Assembly: GCA_937922785.1 (NCBI GenBank)
Contig: CALAJQ010000020.1
Location: 62,001 to 126,000 of the forward strand
DNA length: 64,000 nt
From: an uncultured Acidimicrobiales bacterium
GTDB lineage: Bacteria; Actinomycetota; Acidimicrobiia; Acidimicrobiales; SZUA-35
Reading direction: 5' to 3'
Shown here: piece by piece, positions 42,251-51,678 of the stretch
Layout of the letters: each line of letters begins with the position of its first letter
Position numbering within the stretch: position 1 is the stretch's first letter
Notes under the pieces: model-generated
Told to the model about the DNA's origin: nothing
The model's input: only the letters and a program-made list of their open reading frames with translations
Databases searched by the model: none
Position numbers and translations under genes: made by a program

Positions 42251-43237
42251 GTGAAGACACTTGATCAGAAGCTCAACACACTCAGATCTCAACCAGATGC
42301 TGACGCTTTCATCATTTGTTATGCAGCCGACCCAGATATGGGCGGGGGACTCAGGCCCACAGTTGCTCAGGGCATTGACCCAGTTGCTTGGCGTGACCAG
42401 ATGGCAGAAATGGTCGAGGCCCAAGACGTAGACATTCTGCTTGCATCGGTATCCACAATGGACCACCTAGCCCGTGATCGGCAGTTGTTTGTGAGCTCTC
42501 CGGTGACGCCGGCGATTCGAGCCAACGACACCACCGATATCTGGCACGTTAGGGGCGGCTCCTATTCGGGTCACGCCTCACGACCTTTCGCTACAACGAC
42601 TGTCAAAGAAGCAATGTATGGAACGCTTCATCCTGACCCCGATCAGCCAGTTGACGTACCGCTAGGCCTCTGGTCGATCACGTTTAACAATGACATAGAT
42701 GCCGATGAGGCATCATTGCTTCGCTATCGAGCGTTTCGTCAAGAAGCCGCGGAGAATGGGTTTCGCCACTTTGTTGAAGTCTTCAACCCAAATGTTGCTG
42801 CGGCTGGCATCGACGGTCCTGTTGGGGCATACGTAAACGACTGCATCGCTCGCATGCTGGCCGGTGTGCCCAGGGCAAGTCGACCAGAGTTTCTGAAAGT
42901 CGTGTACAACGGCCCAGATGCGCTAGAAGAACTTGTTGGCGGCCTGGATGTGACCGTAGGCGTCCTAGGAGGGCCGCCCAGCACCGCCAACGACTCGTTC
43001 ACGCTCATTCGTGATGTCAAGAAACACGGCGGCCGAGTGGCGTTGTTTGGTCGGCGCATCAAAGTTGCCGACGACCCCATCTTGTTCACCAAGATGTTGA
43101 GACTGGTCGCCAACGGAGACCTGACGCCTGAAGACGCAACCAGGGAATATCACGGCGGCCTAGCGAATGCTGGCATTGCGCCGACACGCACACTCGAGCA
43201 AGATCTTGTTATCGAGACTCCGGAGTTGTTGGTGTAA
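42251..43237 (+). CDS. Class I aldolase-like TIM-barrel protein
   Basis: This 328-residue protein is predicted as a beta/alpha barrel. PEFLKVVYNGPDALEELVG (~212-230) places a Lys in the strand-6 context of Schiff-base aldolases such as LacD, DeoC and DhnA. A Gly-rich phosphate-binding-like segment (TVGVLGGPP) follows. GTG 42251 is the start; TAGACA lies 6 nt upstream. Its stop overlaps the next ATG by one base. Together with a polyol dehydrogenase and a kinase it could complete a sugar-alcohol pathway ending in aldol cleavage. The substrate is not known. Confidence 0.65.
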   Translation: MKTLDQKLNTLRSQPDADAFIICYAADPDMGGGLRPTVAQGIDPVAWRDQMAEMVEAQDVDILLASVSTMDHLARDRQLFVSSPVTPAIRANDTTDIWHVRGGSYSGHASRPFATTTVKEAMYGTLHPDPDQPVDVPLGLWSITFNNDIDADEASLLRYRAFRQEAAENGFRHFVEVFNPNVAAAGIDGPVGAYVNDCIARMLAGVPRASRPEFLKVVYNGPDALEELVGGLDVTVGVLGGPPSTANDSFTLIRDVKKHGGRVALFGRRIKVADDPILFTKMLRLVANGDLTPEDATREYHGGLANAGIAPTRTLEQDLVIETPELLV

Positions 43238-44334
43238 TGGATCAACTTGACCACCTCCCGACCTCGATGGAATGTGTGATCTGCCACGGGCCTCACGATT
43301 ATCGCCACGAAGAGAAGGCTGTCCCGACCGCCGGACCCGGTGAGGTTCTGCTGAAGGTGCATTCGGCTGGGCTTTGCGCCAGTGATGTTGCTTGCTTTAA
43401 GGGCGCTTTCGGGTACTGGCCGGGTGACGGCATGCCAGGATTTGTTCAGCCGCCAGTTGTGCCTGGGCACGAATTTGTGGGAACCGTTGTTGGGCTTGGT
43501 GAAGGTGCCGCTGAGAAGTACGGGCTTGCACTTGGCGACACCGCTGTTAGCGAGCAAATCACTCCATGTTGGGACTGTCGTTTCTGTAACCGGGGCCACT
43601 ACCACATGTGCCAGAACACCGAGATCTACGGATTTCGCCAACTGGCTCATGGCGCCATGGCCGAGTTCATGGTGTTCCCCGCCAATGCAATTAATCACAA
43701 AGTGCCCGACTCAGTCTCGATAGAGCACGCTGTGTTCATCGAGCCATTGGCCTGTGCCATACACGCAGTGGATCGAGGCAACATTCTCGAAGGCGACACT
43801 GTTGTCGTTGCCGGTTGTGGACCCATCGGGCTTGGGATGATTGCAGCCGCCAAGGCGAAGGGCCCGGGAATGGTAATCGCTACCGATCTCCATAATGACA
43901 GACTGGAATTGGCCCGAGCCTGTGGCGCCGATCTAACCCTGAACCCCGGCGTAGTGGATGTGATCGCTGAAGTGCGCAACCTCACCGAGGGTTATGGCTG
44001 CGATGTGTTCTTGGAGGCTTCTGGGCACCCTTCGGCGGTGGACCAAGGTTTGAGAATGATCCGCAAGATGGGCACCTTTGTTGTGTTCGGGGTTTTCAAA
44101 GAAAAGGTCACCACAGAATGGTCAATCATCGGCGACCGTAAAGAACTCGACGTTCTGGGTGCTCACCTCGGGCCAAACACCTATCCCAAAGCGATCGAGC
44201 TGATCGCCTCGGGTGCTCTGCCAATGGACCGAATCATCACACACCGTTTGCCGTTTTCGGAGATCGGCACCGCACTGGAGCTGACAGCATCAGGCGCGGA
44301 ATCGGTAAAAGTCACGCTGGCTCCCGGACTCTGA
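43237..44334 (+). CDS. Zinc alcohol dehydrogenase, erythritol/threitol dehydrogenase-like
   Basis: The 365-residue MDR enzyme has catalytic zinc ligands Cys (GLCASDV, ~47), His-Glu (PGHEFVG, ~76) and a structural zinc set CWDCRFCNRGHYHMC. The Rossmann loop is AGCGPIGLG (~188-196) and the acidic residue DLH suggests NAD. Its sequence order (VICHGPHDYRHEE ... GDGMPGFVQPPVVPGHEF ... SIIGDRKELDVLGAHLGPNTYP) closely follows erythritol/L-threitol dehydrogenases. It is embedded in an operon with an aldolase-like protein and an FGGY kinase. Confidence 0.9.
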   Translation: MDQLDHLPTSMECVICHGPHDYRHEEKAVPTAGPGEVLLKVHSAGLCASDVACFKGAFGYWPGDGMPGFVQPPVVPGHEFVGTVVGLGEGAAEKYGLALGDTAVSEQITPCWDCRFCNRGHYHMCQNTEIYGFRQLAHGAMAEFMVFPANAINHKVPDSVSIEHAVFIEPLACAIHAVDRGNILEGDTVVVAGCGPIGLGMIAAAKAKGPGMVIATDLHNDRLELARACGADLTLNPGVVDVIAEVRNLTEGYGCDVFLEASGHPSAVDQGLRMIRKMGTFVVFGVFKEKVTTEWSIIGDRKELDVLGAHLGPNTYPKAIELIASGALPMDRIITHRLPFSEIGTALELTASGAESVKVTLAPGL

Positions 44335-45548
44335 TGTCGGACGCGTACATCGGCCTTGATATCGGCACCACGGGCATCAAGGCGGTTGCGTTTGACGCCA
44401 AGGACCAACAGCTGGCTATCGCCGAGGCACCTACTCCTGTTCAGACCGTGGGCACCGGCGGCGAATACGACGCGGGTGAGCTGTGGAAGTGCGCGGCATC
44501 GATTTTGTTAAAAGTGACGACCGAACTCTCCTCGGCGGGACACCATGTGTTGGCCATAGCGGTTGCATCAATGGGGGAGTCTGGGGTTCTAGTTGACGAG
44601 TCTGGTGAACCGCTCGCTCCAGTTATTGCGTGGTTCGATAGTCGCACTGAGCCCCAATCGAAATGGTGGGTCGATAACGTCGGCATCGAACGAACCCAAA
44701 CCATCACCGGGCTAACTCCAAAAGCGGCATTCGGGGCAAACAAGATGCAATGGATTCGCCAACAGTTGCCAGACCTTTGGGCCAGGGGAGCAAAGTGGCT
44801 AAACCTCGCTGACTGGATTGTGTACCGGCTGACAGGAGTGATGGCGACCGACTACTCACTGGCGTCAAGAACGATGCTTCTTGACGTATCGAAGCGTCAA
44901 TGGTCAGCTGAAATTCTAGCCGCTGCCGGAATTGACATCGGCCTATTGGCCCCTCTGGTTCAGAGCGGCGCACCGGTTGGAATCGTCACCGTCGAGGCTG
45001 CGCGCTGCACTGGACTTGCGCCCGGAGTAGTTGTTGGTGCGGGCGGGCAGGACCATGTGTGCGCCGCCCTAGCACTTGGAATCACTGAACCGGGCACGGT
45101 CCTGGATTCGATCGGCACCGCCGAAGCGCTGCTGCTTGTAACAGCCGAGTTCGACGCAACAGGCGCAATTTCGGGTGCTGGAGTGAGTCAAGGTGTTCAC
45201 GTCGAACCGGAGCGAACATACGCCATGACCGGGCACTTGGGCGGCGGTCGCGTCGACAAAGTGCGTCAAGAAGCCGGCCTCGAATGGGACGAGTTCATCC
45301 AAACGTCGGAGGCCCAGTCAGCTATGGATGAACTAGCCCAGTACGGGCAGGAACGAATCAATCTCATGCTGGATGCGGCTGACGTTGTAGTGACCCGTCA
45401 GCTAATCACCGGCGGAGGGTCGCGATTGACGACGCTGATCGAACGCAAACAAGCAATCAGCGAGCATCCAATCGAAGTCGCTGACCAGATTCAAGCAACG
45501 GCGCTTGGAGCAGCAAAGCTCGCGCGTCGTGCGGTGCAGTCCAAATGA
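44334..45548 (+). CDS. FGGY-family carbohydrate kinase with internal deletion
   Basis: The 404-residue protein has the N-terminal DIGTTGIKAV phosphate loop, DWIVYRLTG, GAGGQDH (~235) and C-terminal ITGGGSRLTTLIERKQ plus QATALGAAKLA. Ordinary members are about 480-520 residues. The segment usually found between the central glycine-rich region and the helix before GGGS (the PYLxGER-type block) is missing: GHLGGGRVDKV passes almost directly to QERINLMLDAADV. The kinase may be inactive or remodelled. Its ATG overlaps the dehydrogenase stop (TGATG). Confidence 0.85.
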   Translation: MSDAYIGLDIGTTGIKAVAFDAKDQQLAIAEAPTPVQTVGTGGEYDAGELWKCAASILLKVTTELSSAGHHVLAIAVASMGESGVLVDESGEPLAPVIAWFDSRTEPQSKWWVDNVGIERTQTITGLTPKAAFGANKMQWIRQQLPDLWARGAKWLNLADWIVYRLTGVMATDYSLASRTMLLDVSKRQWSAEILAAAGIDIGLLAPLVQSGAPVGIVTVEAARCTGLAPGVVVGAGGQDHVCAALALGITEPGTVLDSIGTAEALLLVTAEFDATGAISGAGVSQGVHVEPERTYAMTGHLGGGRVDKVRQEAGLEWDEFIQTSEAQSAMDELAQYGQERINLMLDAADVVVTRQLITGGGSRLTTLIERKQAISEHPIEVADQIQATALGAAKLARRAVQSK

Positions 45549-45585
45549 TCGATGTCGATAGCTCACTGCTCGAGAAAGGCCCCTG

Positions 45586-47682
45586 ATGAAACTGTTCTCA
45601 CATAAGAAGCGCCCTGTCCACCTCGGCCCTTACCCACTAGAACGACTTCCACGTCTGCCTGACGCTGATGAGCCGCCTGTGGCTAGGAGTGGTCGGCGGC
45701 CTACCGAAGAACGATCGGCCGGACCTCTTGCAGCAATCGATGCCTACAAGCTCTACATCGACTTGTATGACGGCCAGCGTGACGGAGACGTCCATGAACT
45801 GGCCCCCATCCCTGAGTCTTTGTCAGAGCGCGCCCAGCATCTAAAAAGCTCCCTGTACTTCCTCGATGCCGACATGGTCGGATGTGGCATAGCCCCAGCC
45901 GATGCGTGGACCACTGGTGAGCAGCTTGACCACAACCATGCTGTTGTCATTCTGATCGAACACTCACGAATGGTTGGAGTCGACCAACCTGGTGACAACT
46001 GGATTGACGGCACCCGCCAGGTAAATGCTGATCTTCGGGCCGCCGAGCTTGCCATCATCACTGCTGGCTATATCCGGCGTCTGGGTTTTGGGGCGAAGGC
46101 TCACACTCCCTCTTCTACTGACGTGGATATCGAGTTCTTAGCTTTGCAATGCGGCCTCATCGAGTCAGTTAGAGGACATTTGCAGGCGCCGTATATCTCA
46201 GGAGGGTTCGCACTTTCGGTAGTAACCACTAGTCTCCCGATCGCTCACGATGCTCCGCTTGCTAGACGCGGTCTGAGCGACTCGCTGCGCAGCACTAAAT
46301 CGCCAGCATGGATATTCGGTCGTGGCGGCACCAGGGCTGGGCTCGGTCGACTTAATGGTGATCACCGGCCGCTGCACATGGGCCGATACCCAATGGAGAA
46401 GATCAAACGGGTGCCTGAGGCCACGACGCTGATCATCCCAGAGGAAGTGGAGCGGGTCCCTGTCCGCGCCGGGGGTTTCCCCCGAGCCGCCCACGGCGAC
46501 ATGGGTCCGAAGTTTCAAAAGGACGTGAAGATATTCGCCTACAAGACCCCGCAAGCTCAGACCTACATCGAGCAAATTGGGGCGATGGTTCCACATCAAG
46601 ACGGCGAAGTCGCCGACGAGATTGTGAGCGGTACCAACGACCCGGCCCAAAACGCTGATGCCCTGAAGGCATTCGCCTATCACCTGGGCGGTGACATGGT
46701 TGGCGTGTGTGAGGTACCCACCTACGCCTGGTACTCCCACAATGGCAAAGGTGAGGAGATCACGCCTCGCCACAAATATGGCGTGGTCATCCTGCTTGAT
46801 CAGGGTTACGAAACAATGGAAGGCGCCAGCGGCGACGACTGGATCTCTGGTGCGCAGTCCATGCGGGCTTACATGCGCGGCGCCCAGATCGCCGGAATCA
46901 TGGCCGAGCACCTTCGCGGGCTCGGATGGAGCGCCCGGAGCCATACCAATAGAGATTCCGAGGTACTGCATATTCCACTGGTGTTAGAAGCCGGGCTGGG
47001 CGAGATGAGTCGCATCGGTGAGCTAGTACTAAACCCATTCGTGGGTCCACGTTTTAAGTCAGTTGTTCTCACCACAGACATGCCTCTTACTCCTGATCTG
47101 AAGATCGACTTTGGACTACAAGACTTTTGCAACAAGTGCACAAAGTGCGCTCGTGAGTGCCCATGTGGTGCCATCCCGTTTGGTGAAAAGATCATGTTCA
47201 ATGGCTACGAGACGTGGAAGCCTGATGTTGAGAAGTGCACAAAGTACCGTCTCGGCAACCTCAAAGGTTCAGCCTGCGGGCGCTGCATGAAGACATGCCC
47301 ATACAACACTGAAGGTGTGCTTTCCGAGCGGGCAATTCTGTGGGCGGCAATAAAGCTGCCTTTCACCCGCAAGTTCATTGCCCACCTTGATGACAAGGTC
47401 GGCAACGGCTCGATCAACACACTCAAGAAGTGGTGGTGGGACCTTGAGTTTGTGGAAGGACGAACAGTTCTACCAACCAAAGGCACCAACGCTCGTGGCC
47501 TAGATTTGGATGGCGGCCGGATTGCCAACAAGCAAAAGATCGCCCTCTACACGCCCGACGTTCTTCCAGCCGGAGACAATCAGGGTGTACCGGTGAAGCT
47601 TGTACGCAAAGAAGCGATCGTGCGTGGAGAGAACGCTGAAAGCCCGGCCGCAGCGAGGCGAAGAATCGGTTCTAAACCGTAA
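45586..47682 (+). CDS. rdhA: Catabolic reductive dehalogenase (NpRdhA type)
   Basis: The 698-residue protein has no Tat signal, so it is cytoplasmic. The N-terminal ~220 residues are a degenerate copy of the cobalamin-binding fold: HLGPYPLERLPR parallels HLGPY-like HMGRYPMEKIKR at ~265. The active copy covers ~265-505 (YHLGGDMVGVCEVPTYAWY ... YMRGAQIAGIMAEHLRGLGWSARSH). Then come two [4Fe-4S] motifs, CNKCTKCARECP (~515) and CGRCMKTCPYN (~564). NpRdhA and BhbA, with this plan, remove halogens from 3,5-dihalo-4-hydroxybenzoates or phenols using cob(I)alamin. pobA lies directly beyond it, supporting a halogenated 4-hydroxybenzoate substrate. Confidence 0.88.
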   Translation: MKLFSHKKRPVHLGPYPLERLPRLPDADEPPVARSGRRPTEERSAGPLAAIDAYKLYIDLYDGQRDGDVHELAPIPESLSERAQHLKSSLYFLDADMVGCGIAPADAWTTGEQLDHNHAVVILIEHSRMVGVDQPGDNWIDGTRQVNADLRAAELAIITAGYIRRLGFGAKAHTPSSTDVDIEFLALQCGLIESVRGHLQAPYISGGFALSVVTTSLPIAHDAPLARRGLSDSLRSTKSPAWIFGRGGTRAGLGRLNGDHRPLHMGRYPMEKIKRVPEATTLIIPEEVERVPVRAGGFPRAAHGDMGPKFQKDVKIFAYKTPQAQTYIEQIGAMVPHQDGEVADEIVSGTNDPAQNADALKAFAYHLGGDMVGVCEVPTYAWYSHNGKGEEITPRHKYGVVILLDQGYETMEGASGDDWISGAQSMRAYMRGAQIAGIMAEHLRGLGWSARSHTNRDSEVLHIPLVLEAGLGEMSRIGELVLNPFVGPRFKSVVLTTDMPLTPDLKIDFGLQDFCNKCTKCARECPCGAIPFGEKIMFNGYETWKPDVEKCTKYRLGNLKGSACGRCMKTCPYNTEGVLSERAILWAAIKLPFTRKFIAHLDDKVGNGSINTLKKWWWDLEFVEGRTVLPTKGTNARGLDLDGGRIANKQKIALYTPDVLPAGDNQGVPVKLVRKEAIVRGENAESPAAARRRIGSKP

Positions 47683-47712
47683 GCCAAAGTCCGCTGGCGG
47701 TCTCAGCCATGT

Positions 47713-48879
47713 CTAGTAGTCGAGGCCGACATATTGCTCAGCAACTGATTTCCGTGCCGATTCTGACCTTGTTAGATATGCCAGGTCTTCCTCTCGCATT
47801 CTCTGTTCGAATGCGGTCTCTTCGGGGAACCTGTGCAGCAGCACGGTCATCCACCAAGAGAATCGAACTGATGACCACACTCTCCGCAGTGCGGTTTCAG
47901 AATAGGAATCGAGCTTGGCTGAGTTCCCAGCGTAGTGCTCTACCAGCGCTTCGGTTAAGTAGTGGACATCAGCAATGGCAAGGTTCAAGCCCTTGGCTCC
48001 TGTTGGCGGCACAATGTGTGCTGCGTCGCCAGCGAGGAACATTTTCCCGTATTGCATCGGCTCGATTACTTGGCTTCGAAGTGGAGCGATCGATTTTTCA
48101 ATTGATGGTCCTGTCACGACGTGCTCACCAATAGACGGTGGCAGTCGCTCGATCAGCTCGGTCCAGAACCGGTCGTCTGACCATTGATCGACTGTGTCTT
48201 CTAACGGGCACTGAACGTAATAGCGGCTGAGCATCGGGTTGCGCTCAGAGCAGAGAGCGAAGCCGTTCTTGTGGTTGGCATAGACAAGCTCGGGCAGCGG
48301 GGGAGTTTCCGACAGTATTCCTAACCAGCCAAACGGGTAGGCCCGCTCGAACTCAGACCTGCGTTTGAACGGGATGGCCCCGCGGCTTACGCCGTGTTGC
48401 CCATCACACCCTGCGATGTAGTCACAATCGACCCGTTGTGTCTCGCCGTTGGTGGTGAAAGTGACGTATGGATTGTCTGTCGTCACGTCGTGGATTTCCA
48501 CGTCGCTAGATTCGAAGATGATGTTCAGGTTCTCTCGCTCGGCCGCAGCGTAGAGATCCTCCTGAATCTTGGTTTGGCCATAAGCCATCATCGGTTTTCC
48601 GGCGAGACGTTGGAACTCGATGTCGAGTATCTCACTGCCGCGCCACCCGATCTTGACCCGATCATGGCGATGGCCTTCTTTGTGTAGCCGCTCGCCAAGG
48701 CCAACAGATTCCAAGAGCTCGACGCTGGTCCATTCCAGAACGCCGGCCCGAATTCGATCCAGGACGTAGGACTTTGATTGGCGTTCGATGACGATGGATT
48801 CGATGCCTCGTTGATGCAGGATTAGTGAGAGAAGTGAACCAGCTGGTCCGGCCCCGATGATGGCTACCTGTGTCTTCAT
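47713..48879 (-). CDS. pobA: 4-Hydroxybenzoate 3-monooxygenase
   Basis: The 388-residue flavoprotein has GAGPAG (~9-14), RIRAGVLEWTSVELLESVG (~43-61) and the DG-type motif YIAGCDGQHGVSR (~155). It also has YPFGWLGIL and FLAGDAAHIVPPTGAKGLNLAIAD (~285-308). These match PobA from end to end. It uses NAD(P)H and O2 to convert 4-hydroxybenzoate to protocatechuate. It is the last gene of a galD-ligI-gntR-pobA operon and starts 1 nt after the GntR stop. It converges on the dehalogenase gene. Confidence 0.96.
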   Translation of the reverse strand: MKTQVAIIGAGPAGSLLSLILHQRGIESIVIERQSKSYVLDRIRAGVLEWTSVELLESVGLGERLHKEGHRHDRVKIGWRGSEILDIEFQRLAGKPMMAYGQTKIQEDLYAAAERENLNIIFESSDVEIHDVTTDNPYVTFTTNGETQRVDCDYIAGCDGQHGVSRGAIPFKRRSEFERAYPFGWLGILSETPPLPELVYANHKNGFALCSERNPMLSRYYVQCPLEDTVDQWSDDRFWTELIERLPPSIGEHVVTGPSIEKSIAPLRSQVIEPMQYGKMFLAGDAAHIVPPTGAKGLNLAIADVHYLTEALVEHYAGNSAKLDSYSETALRRVWSSVRFSWWMTVLLHRFPEETAFEQRMREEDLAYLTRSESARKSVAEQYVGLDY

Positions 48880-48880
48880 C

Positions 48881-49546
48881 TCAATCTGTCTCCTGTGTCT
48901 TGTGTTGCTGGCTTGGCGAGGCTGGGAGGTCTCCCCATCGCTTAAGTACGTCTATTACCGATTGAAGGTGGGCGCCCATCGCTGCTGATGCGGCGTCTTC
49001 GTTTCCGGCCACCACAGCAGCAGCAATGGCTGCGTGTTGCTCTAGAGAGTCGGCCGAACGCCCAGGCATGACCGCCAGGCGGTACTGATGGTGGGCCGCT
49101 CGGTTACGCAGGTTCTCAACCAGCTGCGATGCGATTTCGTGGCCACTCATCTCACGCAATCTGCGGTGAAAAACGCCATTTAGTTCGGAGTATTCGGCTC
49201 CGTTGTTTTTGGCAACTGCGTTTCGCATTTGGGCGATGACTTCGAGTAGTTCGTTGTGATCTTCTGGCGTGGCGATTCGAGCAGCCCGTGCTGCGATGAG
49301 GCTCTCTAGAACCGATCGCGCTTCGGTTATCTGGATTGCCTCGGTGAGGCTGATTCGGCGTACCGTCGCTCCGCGGTTCTCTTCACGTTGAACAAGACCT
49401 TCGGTGGTGAGGGCCACAAATGCCGATCTGATTGCGTCTCGGCCACAGTCATAGTGATCAGACAGCTGGATCTCAAGTAGTCGATCGCCCGGTTCGAAAC
49501 GACCCGACAAGATGTCGGTTCGGAGTGTGTCAGTAACGGTGTCCAT
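48881..49546 (-). CDS. GntR-family regulator (FadR/FCD subfamily)
   Basis: The 221-residue protein has an N-terminal winged helix (LRTDILSGRFEPGDRLLEIQLSDHYDCGRDAIRSAFVALTTEGLVQREENRGATVR). The C-terminal FCD ligand domain has the usual metal His positions (FHRRLREMSGHE ... EQHAAIAAAVVAGN). It lies inside the aromatic operon between ligI and pobA and is the likely regulator of it. The palindrome ATTGTCGACAAT at 51575 and 36207 is a plausible binding site. The effector may be an aromatic acid or a lig-pathway intermediate. Confidence 0.92.
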   Translation of the reverse strand: MDTVTDTLRTDILSGRFEPGDRLLEIQLSDHYDCGRDAIRSAFVALTTEGLVQREENRGATVRRISLTEAIQITEARSVLESLIAARAARIATPEDHNELLEVIAQMRNAVAKNNGAEYSELNGVFHRRLREMSGHEIASQLVENLRNRAAHHQYRLAVMPGRSADSLEQHAAIAAAVVAGNEDAASAAMGAHLQSVIDVLKRWGDLPASPSQQHKTQETD

Positions 49547-49560
49547 CGATTCCCTTTAAC

Positions 49561-50472
49561 TCACGATCCGAACTCATAAAGCACCTGAGGGTTGTCAACC
49601 AGGATCTGGTTACGAAGTGTTTCGTCGGGAACGATTCTGCCCAACAGATCTAGTAGGTGACCCTCATCGGGCATGTCGACAAGGTTCGGATGGGGCCAAT
49701 CAGTGCCCCAAAGAATGCGATCCGGAGCCGCAGCCACAACCGCTTGGGCAATTGGTACTACATCGTCATAGGGCGCGATGCGGCCTTCGGTTAGCCGTTC
49801 CGCGCATGAGATCTTGACCCAGCATTTGCTGTCGGTACGCATGCGTTCCAACAACAGCTGCAGAGGCTCCTGATCGACGCCGTCGGCGGCCGGTACCCGG
49901 GCCATGTGATCGATGATGTAAGGCACGGGAATATCGTCAAGAACCGAGCTGTACTGAGCGAAGTCTTTTGCATCGAGATGCAGCACAATGTGCCAACCCA
50001 ACGGGGCCACTCGGTGCACGAGCCGCCAGAACATGTCCATGTCTGGGGCGCCACCAAGGTGAGCTACAAAGTTGAATCTGATACCCCGGACGTTGTGGGC
50101 GTGCAGATGGGCCAGGTCATCATCGGTGAATGAGTCATCAATCATGGCGACGCCTGCAAATCGCTGCGGAGCGCGCCCAATCGCATCAACCATGGCTGAG
50201 TTGTCAGTGCCGTGGCAGCTGGCTTGTACAAACACAGCACGGGAAAGCCCAAGACGGTCTTGTAACGCAAAAAAGTCGTCGATGCCCGAATCGGGTGGCG
50301 TGTATGACCGGCTGGGCGAGAAAGGGAAGGATTCGGCCGGTCCAAACACGTGGCAATGAGCATCGCAGGCCAAGGGCGGGGGAGTAACCGAGGCTGGCGC
50401 GCTGGCTTCAGATCGGGGGCCAGGAACTGTTCGCTCTATTGGAAATTCATGCGGCGGGTTCTTGATTGCCAT
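49561..50472 (-). CDS. ligI: 2-Pyrone-4,6-dicarboxylate lactonase
   Basis: The 303-residue amidohydrolase-fold protein has CDAHCHVFGP with the HxH site near residue 37-39, RGIRFNFV (~125), HLDAKDF (~165), YIIDHMARV (~185), and ILWGTDWPHPN with the catalytic Asp (~255). It hydrolyses 2-pyrone-4,6-dicarboxylate to 4-oxalomesaconate in the protocatechuate 4,5-cleavage pathway. It is separated from galD by 3 bp. Confidence 0.94.
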   Translation of the reverse strand: MAIKNPPHEFPIERTVPGPRSEASAPASVTPPPLACDAHCHVFGPAESFPFSPSRSYTPPDSGIDDFFALQDRLGLSRAVFVQASCHGTDNSAMVDAIGRAPQRFAGVAMIDDSFTDDDLAHLHAHNVRGIRFNFVAHLGGAPDMDMFWRLVHRVAPLGWHIVLHLDAKDFAQYSSVLDDIPVPYIIDHMARVPAADGVDQEPLQLLLERMRTDSKCWVKISCAERLTEGRIAPYDDVVPIAQAVVAAAPDRILWGTDWPHPNLVDMPDEGHLLDLLGRIVPDETLRNQILVDNPQVLYEFGS

Positions 50473-50475
50473 TAG

Positions 50476-51555
50476 TCAGTCCTTCGCTCTGGGGAATACC
50501 AGGCCGTCCATTAGCTTGCGAGCCGTGCGAACGATGCCGGCGCGACTTATCTCGATGCCACCGTCGGGCGTGGCGGCTACCTCGACTGAAGCGTCAAAGA
50601 AGCCGGTGGGATGTTCCAGTCGGACCGTGTTGCCCGCTGGGTCGGTCATGCTTGATTCAGCCGACGATCCCGGTAGAAGAGCGGCGGTGGCAACTGAGAC
50701 GGCCCCGAGCACACCGATGGCTTCATGGCAACGATGAGGGATAAACGTTCTGGTATTGATGTGGCCACCGTCAACGGCCGGAGAAACCATCGTCAACTTG
50801 GGAACGGTGGTGTCACTCACATCACCGAGATTCATCATCTGCCCGGCTTGTATTCGGATGGCCTCAAGCTTGGTTCTGAGTTCGCTGTTGGTTTCTAGAA
50901 CCGAACACGATTCTGTTCCAGAAACTCCGAGATCAGCGGCCCGCATCACAACCACTGGCATCCCGTTGTCAATCAAGGTGCAGTCAACACTCTCGATCGT
51001 GTCAACAGCTTTTCCAGTGGGCAGCATCTGGCCACAGCTGCCACCACCGAGATCCTCGAAGTCAAGCTGAACCGCAGCCGCAGTGCCAGGCACTCCCGAA
51101 ATTGCGGTTTCACCGTCATAGACCGGTGCGCCATCACGTAGAAGAATGCGGGCGACAGCCACTGTGTCTGTGTTCCGCATGAGGATTCGCACTGTCAACT
51201 CACGAGCCCCGGGGTCGGTGTCGACCAGCCCCCGTTCAACTGCAAACGGAGCCACGCCGGCCAACAAGTTGCCGCAGTTCTGCCGGTCTGAGACTTGGTC
51301 TGAGTCAACGCCCACCTGAAGGAATAGGTAGGCGACGTCGGCTCGGTCGTCTGGACAGCGGTCGACTATGGCGACCTTGGAAGTCAGTGGGTGGGCTCCA
51401 CCGATGCCGTCGATCTGGCGTAGGTCGGGCGAACCCATGATTCGCCGGAGCAAATCATCACGCTCGGATGCGTTGGCGGGCAAATCTTGTGCGAGGAAAT
51501 AGGCCCCCTTCGATGACCCACCCCGCATCATCATGCATCGGACGCCGATCCCCAT
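50476..51555 (-). CDS. galD: 4-Oxalomesaconate tautomerase (PrpF family)
   Basis: The 359-residue PrpF-fold protein starts GIGVRCMMMRGGSSKGAYF and contains DGIGGAHPLTSKVAIV, QNCGNLLAGVAPFAVERGL and SCGQMLPTGK. These match GalD/LigU 4-oxalomesaconate isomerases, which convert the enol to the keto form, or shift the double bond, before hydration. I chose ATG 51555; the frame extends 10 codons upstream into the operator. It heads the operon galD-ligI-gntR-pobA. Confidence 0.92.
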   Translation of the reverse strand: MGIGVRCMMMRGGSSKGAYFLAQDLPANASERDDLLRRIMGSPDLRQIDGIGGAHPLTSKVAIVDRCPDDRADVAYLFLQVGVDSDQVSDRQNCGNLLAGVAPFAVERGLVDTDPGARELTVRILMRNTDTVAVARILLRDGAPVYDGETAISGVPGTAAAVQLDFEDLGGGSCGQMLPTGKAVDTIESVDCTLIDNGMPVVVMRAADLGVSGTESCSVLETNSELRTKLEAIRIQAGQMMNLGDVSDTTVPKLTMVSPAVDGGHINTRTFIPHRCHEAIGVLGAVSVATAALLPGSSAESSMTDPAGNTVRLEHPTGFFDASVEVAATPDGGIEISRAGIVRTARKLMDGLVFPRAKD

Positions 51556-51574
51556 GGTCTGACTGTACTCTGGG

Positions 51575-51586
51575 ATTGTCGACAAT
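51575..51586. promoter_or_regulatory. GntR-type palindrome ATTGTCGACAAT, divergent galD/ligC promoter
   Basis: The perfect 12-bp palindrome lies between galD (ATG 51555) and ligC (ATG 51679), with a further GTCGAC at 51590-51595. It is identical to the core of the palindrome at 36205-36220. It is placed to control both arms of the aromatic cluster. Confidence 0.78.
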
Positions 51587-51678
51587 TCTGTCGACGGTCT
51601 TAGTCGTTAGTTAAAGCGGTCTTGTTAAGCCCAGCTTTGACAAACACCTTTCTAGCCACACAAATCAGGGGTATTCAT

